Assembly: GCF_002208095.1 (NCBI RefSeq)
Contig: NZ_CP017991.1
Location: 62,001-126,000 of the forward strand
Source of the DNA: Enterobacter cloacae complex sp. ECNIH7
GTDB taxonomy: Bacteria > Pseudomonadota > Gammaproteobacteria > Enterobacterales > Enterobacteriaceae
Length of the DNA stretch: 64,000 nt
Direction of reading: 5' to 3'
In this document: piece by piece, positions 60,998 through 64,000 of the stretch
Numbering within the stretch: the stretch's first letter is position 1
How the letters are laid out: each line of letters opens with the position of its first letter
The notes under the pieces: model-generated
The model's database searches: none
Seen by the model: only the letters and a program-made list of their open reading frames with translations
Told to the model about the DNA's origin: nothing
Position numbers and translations under genes: made by a program

Positions 60998-61275
60998 AGG
61001 ACACACGGGGGATGGCTTCACCGGATGAACAGGATGCACACACCCGACACGTCGGAACGGCGTGGCGACATTAAAGCGACGGCCCCGCCGGCGCGGTGAA
61101 GGCGTTCCGGACGGCACGGCCGGAGAAGCCGCAGCTGTTGACCTCAGCCATCAGACCCTAGCGAAGCCCGAAACCCGAAGGGGTTCGGCGGAGACTGGCT
61201 GGTGCGAAGCAGCTGCCTGGCGGAGTGGGGCTCGACGACCGGACGGCGCTGCTGGCCGGGAGCCGAAGGGGGCCA
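60998..61275 (-). repeat. Leading-region repeat core, copy 3
   Basis: About 278 bp matching the central part of copies 1 and 2 with roughly ten substitutions (e.g. GGATGCACACA for GGATACACACA), starting at AGGACACACGGGGGATGG and ending GGGGGCCA. Same orientation as the other copies. Downstream in the minus direction is the bacteriocin gene. Confidence 0.8.
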
Positions 61276-61333
61276 GCTGCGGGATTCAGGTGTTTTGAGG
61301 GAATTTGCTGTTCGGGTTTCAGAGCCGGTGACT

Positions 61334-61372
61334 ACGCCACGCCACGCCACGCCACGCCACGCCACGCCACGC
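61334..61372. repeat. Pentanucleotide tandem repeat (ACGCC)n
   Basis: Seven full copies of ACGCC plus ACGC, uninterrupted. No reading frame uses it meaningfully. A simple-sequence tract of this length is prone to slippage and should vary between isolates. Confidence 0.9.
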
Positions 61373-61536
61373 AGGACAGTATCTGCTGCCCTCACAACTT
61401 TTTCAGGACCCTGCGTTGTGCATACCGGGGCGGAGTGAGGCAGCGCCGCAGGCGCTGTCCTTTCCGCCCGTCAGCCCGCAGGGATGACAGGGTTTTCGCG
61501 CGCGAGCAGGCGGCGCCTCAGCCCCGCCCGATCCCG

Positions 61537-61734
61537 TTACTGACCGTCTCCCTTCCCGCCCTGAAGGATGAAGTGACCGCACAGGTATACGGCACACTGG
61601 CGGGTTGCCGATTCGCAGATCTCTTCCAGCACTTTTGCCGTGGTGACGGGGCTGAGTCCTGCCTCGCGTCTTCGTTCGTTTATCAGTGTTTTGTACTGGC
61701 GCAGTATGGAACGGGTATCTGTTGAAAGCTGCAT
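61537..61734 (-). CDS. Small leading-region protein downstream of DUF1380
   Basis: A 65-aa helical protein (MQLSTDTRSILRQYKTLINE..., then VLEEICESATRQCAVYLCGH) starting at ATG 61732-61734 with AGGAG 7 bp upstream. Basic and cysteine-containing; no family recognised. Third in the minus-strand row ArdB/KlcA-DUF1380-this gene. Confidence 0.7.
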   Translation of the reverse strand: MQLSTDTRSILRQYKTLINERRREAGLSPVTTAKVLEEICESATRQCAVYLCGHFILQGGKGDGQ

Positions 61735-61784
61735 GGTGTTCTCCTCTTTCACTGGCAGCCGGAAGCATGTCTTCCGGCATCCTT

Positions 61785-62195
61785 TCAGGCCTCAAGCGCG
61801 GCGCACAGGCTTTGCATGATCTTAATTTCTTCTTTCAGGGTGACCTCTGAAGACACCCCTCCCTGCCCCGCGCTATCGGCGATGCGCTTCAGTTCACTGC
61901 CAGCCAGCTTCATCACCATTTCGAGAGAGGCCGCCGGAACAGTCACGGTGCGCTTTGCGCGGCGCTCGTCGAGCATGGTTTCAACGATTGCGTGTATCTG
62001 GCCAATGTCCACGCCACTTTCGAGACAGGAACTCAGCCGGCGCATGACTTCATCCAGATCCTCATTGTTCAGATCCCAGTCAACGCACATGCTGCGGATA
62101 TCATTTCGGTTCCAGCTTGCGAAAACGTATTTCTCGCCATCAAGGTCGGAACACCGGAACATTTCAAGGGCGATTTCTCTTGCTGTACCAATCAT
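61785..62195 (-). CDS. DUF1380-family leading-region protein
   Basis: A 136-aa protein (MIGTAREIALEMFRCSDLDG...) with the pattern SMCVDWDLNNEDLDEVMRRL typical of the DUF1380 proteins of F-like leading regions. AAGGAG lies 7 bp before the ATG. Role unknown. It lies between the antirestriction gene and a 65-aa gene, all on the strand read from incoming DNA. Confidence 0.75.
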   Translation of the reverse strand: MIGTAREIALEMFRCSDLDGEKYVFASWNRNDIRSMCVDWDLNNEDLDEVMRRLSSCLESGVDIGQIHAIVETMLDERRAKRTVTVPAASLEMVMKLAGSELKRIADSAGQGGVSSEVTLKEEIKIMQSLCAALEA

Positions 62196-62237
62196 CTCTT
62201 TCTCCTTAATTCGGGCGGCATCGCCGCCCGTGGTCAG

Positions 62238-62669
62238 TCAGTCAAGCGCACGCCAGATGGCTGCGCTGGCGGGATGGTTTTCTGCGAAAGCCATCAGCTG
62301 CTCATGACGGCGGCAGAAGTGGCGGCACAGCTCCTCATGGTCATGGTTGCTGTGAAACCAGCTGCGGTGATTCAGCACCAGTGCGGTGAGGATGATCCCC
62401 GCCACTTCCCCGCTGACAGTCTGCTCAAACCAGTTATCTGAATTGCAGAAGGTCAGGCTCTCCACGTCCGGCGCCATATAACCGCTGCCATCCGGCAGGC
62501 GGTAAAACTGCCAGAAGCCGCCCTGATAATCGGGGCAATAACGCTGTGCATAGGCGTACACGGACGCCTCAGCGGTCATATAGTCGCCGCCGAACATGTC
62601 GGGCAAAAAGGTCAGACGCTGCGCGCCCTCAAGACGAACGGCATCACAACAGGTCACGGTCTGGTTCAT
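62238..62669 (-). CDS. ArdB/KlcA-type antirestriction protein
   Basis: A 143-aa protein from ATG 62667-62669 with a perfect GGAGG 5 bp upstream. It carries the ArdB/KlcA pattern: LTFLPDMFGGDYMTAEASVY, then YQGGFWQFYRLPDGSGYMAP, and SGEVAGIILTALVLNHRSW. These proteins relieve type I restriction of the incoming plasmid. Early expression in the recipient fits its leading-region place. Confidence 0.9.
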   Translation of the reverse strand: MNQTVTCCDAVRLEGAQRLTFLPDMFGGDYMTAEASVYAYAQRYCPDYQGGFWQFYRLPDGSGYMAPDVESLTFCNSDNWFEQTVSGEVAGIILTALVLNHRSWFHSNHDHEELCRHFCRRHEQLMAFAENHPASAAIWRALD

Positions 62670-62940
62670 AGATCCTCCACGGTTAATATATTCTCGGTTC
62701 CGGCATCGCCGTGACGACACGACAGACCGGCGAAAAGCGGAGGATGCAAGGGCGACGCCGCAAGCCGCAGCGCAAAGCCTTCACGGGCTGAATGCACCGT
62801 GAAGGGTGCGAACGGGTGAGGACGGCGGCGACAGCGAACCCTTGTGGCCGATGCGGCCGGGCTACAGTGAAGTCACGGCTATGCCGTCGCCGCACGGAGT
62901 TTCAGGGGATTTTTACTGTCCCGACGCGGCCCGGCGGGCG
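62670..62940. promoter_or_regulatory. GC-rich folded region upstream of the antirestriction gene
   Basis: About 270 bp without a gene, rich in inverted repeats: CCTTCACGG-N10-CCGTGAAGG (62778-62805) and GGCC-GATGC-GGCC (62846-62858). It precedes the minus-strand unit klcA-DUF1380 as repeats 1-3 precede theirs, although the sequence is different. Possibly a fourth, unrelated single-strand promoter. Confidence 0.5.
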
Positions 62941-63686
62941 GCGGCGGATAAAGGCGGAAGGCACTAACATCCTTGTATTGTCGGCTATACAAAATGAGTT
63001 GATTCTGTAAGTTAACAGCGATGTTAAGAGCAAAGCAGGACGGTGACATCTGGGAGCTAACATGCCAGTGAATAAAATAATTACTGCTTTGTCTTTTAAT
63101 CAGTGAATGATCTGAGGGGTACGGGCGGCTTTGTGCCAGAAGCGGAACTCGCTTACATCATGCTATGTTAGTTTGCCGGGAACATGTCATCCATTCCTCG
63201 CTCAGAGCGAACCATCCTTGATCCTTAGTGTTTAATTTTTTACATCAGACCCCAGCCGACAGTTCCGAAATGCCGTTTCTGGTGAGCCGGCGAAGCTTAC
63301 CGGCCTGCCGGTTACTGTAGTCGGGCTGACACCCCGGCAACGCCGGGGTGTTGAAGGGGCACTAGGTATTTATGTCTTGAATACACAGTCAATAATCACA
63401 CCTTTAATCAATGTCATTTTGTTCAAAAGTTGATCACCCTACAGAAGTCAGCAGTTAAATGCTCTTTTTCAGAGATCGTCTGGGGATAAAAAAAATGTTG
63501 TTCTTCAGTTTAACTGAAGCTTGACTGACATTATTTTTTAAAATCTTTTATTTAATATTAATATCAACAAGTTAAATAAAAATTAGTCATTAATTAATTC
63601 CAGACCATGCAATAAATACTGTCTTCTTGAACAGTATCCTCTGACGTGATAGTTTCAAAATATTACTGTCATTTGGGAGGAATCTT
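62941..63686. other. Gene-free junction into an AT-rich segment
   Basis: Composition drops from GC-rich to AT-rich around 63360. It holds a perfect 10-bp-stem hairpin ACACCCCGGC-AAC-GCCGGGGTGT (63329-63351) and a 17-bp palindrome CTTCAGTT-T-AACTGAAG (63503-63519) upstream of the next gene. No gene is supported. It is probably the left boundary of an acquired module. Confidence 0.55.
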
Positions 63687-64000
63687 ATGGCGACTTCTGT
63701 ATTGGCTAACTGGCACGGTCATGATTATCAGGCTCGGTATTTCTGGATTGAGGCTTCTCGGCTTAAAAATCCCCAACAAGATTTCGTCGTAGAAGTTTCC
63801 TATGAAGCCGATGGCCCTAAAGCCTTTGATGACGTGATTACGCGTTATAATCCCCCCCGCCGCAGCACCGGGCCCGATCGGATTCAGGCGGATTACTATC
63901 AAATTAAGTTTCACGTAACACAAGCCGCTAGCTTCGGATTCGAGGACCTGATTGACCCTGCATTCATTGGTGCTGAAACCTTCTCGATCCTTGAAAGGCT
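63687..64000 (+). CDS. Cap4/DUF4297-like PD-(D/E)XK nuclease, N-terminal part (cut by window edge)
   Basis: ATG at 63687 with GGGAGG 6 bp upstream; 104 codons are visible without a stop. The product reads MATSVLANWHGHDYQARYFW..., with EVSYEADGPKAFDDVITRYN and DRIQADYYQIKFHVTQAASF. Acidic residues E36/E40, D49 and the pair Q72-x-K74 have the layout of a PD-(D/E)XK nuclease of the DUF4297/Cap4 type, where YQ near the N-terminus and DDV...QxK are typical. Such domains are the effectors of CBASS and Avs-type defence proteins. What follows is outside the window, so the system type is unknown. Confidence 0.7.
   Translation, partial: MATSVLANWHGHDYQARYFWIEASRLKNPQQDFVVEVSYEADGPKAFDDVITRYNPPRRSTGPDRIQADYYQIKFHVTQAASFGFEDLIDPAFIGAETFSILER

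Noticed and set aside
61334..61372. CRISPR-like repeat
   Set aside because: It is a contiguous 5-bp microsatellite without spacers. No CRISPR array or cas gene was seen in the window.

Overview
This window is a large piece of an F-like (MOBF, F-type T4SS) conjugative plasmid from an enterobacterium, probably of the Klebsiella/Enterobacter/Serratia group. The evidence is a complete F-order transfer operon, an F-type oriT, an F-type leading region (psiA, psiB, hok/sok, a YubM-like ParB protein, DUF1380, ArdB/KlcA) and typical enterobacterial IS elements. Family calls rest on recognising the encoded proteins and motifs; no database search was possible.

Layout. (1) 1-3483: debris of a class 1 integron/Tn402 tni module (5' part of tniA and its terminal repeat) abutting a tnpR-less Tn21-subfamily tnpA with its 38-bp terminal repeat. 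(2) 3852-12560: a 768-bp IS1 split by a complete 7,936-bp Tn3-family transposon (4012-11947) with 43-bp inverted repeats and a 5-bp TATAT target duplication. The transposon is AT-richer than the plasmid and carries SulP transporter, universal stress protein and DksA-like zinc-finger genes, a resolvase, a Phd/ParE-type toxin-antitoxin pair and its transposase. (3) 12687-17134: a tyrosine recombinase, an IS3-family element, the 3' remnant of a gene next to it, an 800-bp stretch without genes, and a DsbA-like thiol oxidoreductase. (4) 17162-49140, minus strand: traI, traD, (inserted ccdAB, plus strand), a lipoprotein, traT, a TraS-position membrane protein, traG, traH (frameshifted), a TrbF/TrbJ-position gene, trbB, traQ-like, traF, traN, trbC, traU, five accessory ORFs, traW, trbI, traC, a 58-aa ORF, traV, two small membrane proteins, traB, traK, traE, traL and traA (pilin). 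(5) 49141-51000: a perfect CRP site, a plus-strand TraY-like tandem ribbon-helix-helix gene, traM, and oriT with a recognisable nic site. (6) 51000-62900: the leading region, first to enter the recipient. Its minus-strand genes lie downstream of three copies of a GC-rich, hairpin-rich repeat that I interpret as single-stranded-DNA (Frpo/ssi-type) promoters. (7) 63000-64000: an AT-rich new segment in which a PD-(D/E)XK nuclease gene starts, probably a defence effector, cut by the window edge.

How it works together. TraI would nick at 50803/50804 and send the plus strand into the recipient with 51000-64000 leading. That strand is the template for exactly the minus-strand leading genes (DUF932, ParB-like, PsiB, PsiA, Hok, DUF1380, ArdB/KlcA), which is what early expression from single-stranded promoters needs. 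The transfer operon builds the pilus and mating-pair machinery.

The most interesting finds are: a small SOS-controlled lysozyme bacteriocin with a convergent secreted candidate immunity gene, lodged between two copies of the single-strand promoter repeat; the repeat-driven modular leading region; the Cap4-like nuclease gene at the right edge; and the SulP-USP-DksA transposon.
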